Below, in pieces: positions 61,790 to 64,000 of a stretch of 64,000 nucleotides of DNA. Below the pieces are notes generated by a model, which was not told where the DNA came from, did not search any database, and saw only the letters and a program-made list of their open reading frames with translations. The stretch is from assembly GCF_003945595.2 (NCBI RefSeq), contig NW_024104532.1, positions 8,587,799 to 8,651,798 on the forward strand. The letters run 5' to 3'. Position numbers and translations under genes: made by a program. This stretch comes from Pipra filicauda. Lineage: Eukaryota > Chordata > Aves > Passeriformes > Pipridae. How positions within the stretch are numbered: the first letter of the stretch is position 1; each line of letters starts with the position of its first letter.

Positions 61790-64000
61790 AGGGAACACAC
61801 CAGCTTCTTACAGAGAGAAGAAAGGAATAAACACAATTGAAAAAAAAAAGAAATACAAATAACCAAGCCTAAACTTTCCACACTGATATTTCTTCCTTTA
61901 ACAAAGGAAAAAGAGAGATATATGAATGTTTTACTTTAAATTGAATGACAACTGGTTAGAGTGTATAAACTACTCTCATATGACATATCAGAATGTGTCA
62001 TTCTAAATAAAAGCCCACTTGATAATTAAAAACTTTTAAACTAAATGAGAGACAAACACAGAAAAATCACACAGCCAATGCATCTCAGAATAGTCACTGT
62101 AACTGTCACCGCAGAACAAGTGTCACACAGTCTCATCTCCCCATATGTCACTTCTACAGAAGGTCCAGGTGTGCTGGGAACACACAACCCTTTCCCATCT
62201 TTCCCAACTGCTGAACGAGCTCTGCAGATACACACTCTGTTCTGCCACAAAATAATGGCCTTTTCTTCAGTCACTATTAAGATCCTGAAGAGCAATTTAT
62301 TTTTTTTCACAGCCAGAAAGATTCAGCACAAGAGAGGACTAACACAGCACTAACCAGCTCAGGGAGCTCAGCTGTGGTGCCAGCACATGGCAGTGAAAGA
62401 GCTGATATCTGCAACAAAGGAAAAGCAAACAGGTGAGCTCATGAAAACCCTTAAACGTTCTCAGATCACTCGGAAACCTTTTAGATTGGTACCAAGCCTG
62501 TATTTTTTTTTTCATATATTTGGATGCATGTGTATGGAGTCACTTTGCTCCATCTGGCAGCCTCTCCTCAAAGGATTTGGAGGAGCAGGAAAGCACGTGT
62601 GGGTCTAGAGAGGTACAGAGGGGAACTCATGTCTGCCTTCACGTGTTTGGCTCCAGCAAGAGCTATAAATATACTCAGATCCACGTATATACACATACAA
62701 AAAAAAAATATACATGTTTTATATAGATGCATACGAAAAGCTGTCTTAAGAAAAGAAATCTAAACCCATTTTTTTCCAAAAGCTCTTAAAAAAACCCCCC
62801 CAAACTCCTTGCTCTTCCTTGCTGCTCAGGAACACACGAGGAAAAGAAATACGGGTGTTTCCTTAAGATACTTTAACAACCCTTCTTTGCCTTCAGGTTT
62901 TTTTTTTCTTCAATGGTTTATATATAGTTTCCCCTAAAAAAGAAATTATTGTGAGCCAAATGCTCCCCTTCATCTTTGGAAACACGGTAAGAGGATGTTT
63001 GCTGTCTTAGCTGTGCCCCACTGCTGGATGCTGGATGTTATCACTACAGTTACAGTATTTATCCTGACAAGGAGCTTCCTTATGGACAAATCAAAATGGT
63101 GTGTAAATAATAAATACTGGAGACTTCATCTCCTACAGACACAGTGATTTATGACCTGTTTTCTCACATGCCTTTCACTTTACAAACTTGGCATGTGGTT
63201 TTACATGGCCTGACGTTTCTGGAGGACTCTGTTTAACCCTTTGGTTGGTCACACCTGACAAATAAAACACACCTCAGGGCTTTCTACTTGGAGCAGTCAC
63301 AGAAAACTGCCTCAAATATATACTCTGGCCACCACAAAGCCTGTAACAGCAAAATAAAAACACCAACTCTGAGAAACTTCCTGTTCTTCAGCTGAGCTTC
63401 ATGAGATGAGGTAGTTTCAAGAATTTATTTTTCTTTTTTAAACGGGAAAGACCAAGATCATTCTTTAGTTCCTAAATGCGTAAGAAAGATAAACAGCACG
63501 CACAAAGTTCATCCTTTTAACACAGAGTTTCACAGAGGAAAAAAAGGAAACCATTTGGGATGCAAACCAAAACTGCAGGCATCATTAACTGTGACACACA
63601 GCAGTGCTGTGGTTGGAGCAGCAGGTAATGCCCACGGATGCTCTTCCTGAGCCAACTGGTTCCTAATGGGCACAGGACTAAAATCTGCTCAAATTCTCTT
63701 CAAAATCTCTTTATAGCACAGCCCTAGTTAGCCACTGCTCAGTAAGGCATTTGAAAAATCCTCTTTTTTATATAATAACTACTTATGGAAATTGCCAAGT
63801 CATTTTAACATATCACCAGCAGTGTGGAAGTATCACAGGAAGCTCAGTTCTACCTGCAGGGAGTGTTTCCTTTCTGCTGGTTGGCAACAAAATCCCAATA
63901 ATCCCAAGGCAAGGGAGTTTTCTGATTTCATTAATGATTTTAAGTTTTCTAGTGAATGGAAAAAAAAAAGCCACCTGAAAAATACTTAAAATAAAAGAAA
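61790..64000. other. SLIT3 upstream intron: unique sequence to window end
   Basis: Unique AT-rich DNA with a TA-rich microsatellite at 62.7 kb. No exon is seen. The open frames at 62045-62763 and 63751-63989 have no recognisable domain. Confidence 0.6.
62683..62726. repeat. TA/TACA-rich microsatellite
   Basis: Reads gtatatacacatac, a 10-A run, then tatacatgttttatatag. It resembles the tract at 32.5 kb in composition, not as a true copy. Confidence 0.8.

Noticed and set aside
1..64000. miR-218-2, which lies in a SLIT3 intron in vertebrates
   Set aside because: I looked for the mature sequence and its complement and did not see them; that intron lies further downstream in the gene.
1..64000. 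Neighbouring SLIT3 LRR exons (LRR1-LRR3 and LRR5)
   Set aside because: Minus-strand reading for the expected motifs (IERGAF, PELLF, CIEDGAF) gave no convincing match. They probably lie outside the window, though a search by eye could miss one.
1..64000. CRISPR arrays, bacterial operons, viral genomes or intact endogenous retroviruses
   Set aside because: No regularly spaced repeats, no gag/pol-like frames and no paired long terminal repeats were seen; the content is typical of a bird intron.

Overview
The window looks like bird nuclear DNA. The main evidence is a set of about nine CR1-type retrotransposon remnants. Several carry the 3' end typical of avian CR1, a run like 'gggttggaagggac' (or its complement) beside a 'tcacagaat' or 'gattctgtga' terminus. 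The sequence is AT-rich, with short low-complexity tracts, no operon-like gene packing and no long conserved reading frames. Together these point to the inside of a large vertebrate gene.

Only one coding segment can be supported: a 72-nt exon on the minus strand at 9917-9988, with a consensus donor and a good acceptor. Its 23 complete codons encode one leucine-rich repeat, best matched to the fourth repeat of the first LRR domain of a SLIT axon-guidance ligand. SLIT3 fits better than SLIT1 or SLIT2. Everything else is best read as the two flanking introns. Transcription runs from high to low coordinates, so 9989-64000 is the upstream intron and 1-9916 the start of the downstream intron. I looked by eye for the neighbouring LRR exons on the minus strand and did not find them; this fits the very large 5' introns known for SLIT genes.

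Layout. 1-9.9 kb: downstream intron with three CR1 remnants. 9.92-9.99 kb: the exon. 10-32 kb: upstream intron with two short CR1 3' ends (23.8 and 29.9 kb) and little else. 32.5-33.8 kb: the most unusual part, an AT-rich microsatellite next to a pair of 141-bp arms in inverted orientation, 139/141 identical, about 830 bp apart. 33.8-50 kb: intron with small tandem duplications, a CR1 3' end at 40.2 kb and the longest CR1 copy at 45.8-46.3 kb. 50.5-51.7 kb: an ancient-repeat-like motif, the longest open frame and a local CpG-rich patch. 52-64 kb: intron with two short tandem duplications, a CR1 3' end and a MIR-like SINE.

I did not find a novel multi-gene system. The items most worth checking are the inverted duplication, the intronic CpG cluster and the exon assignment itself.
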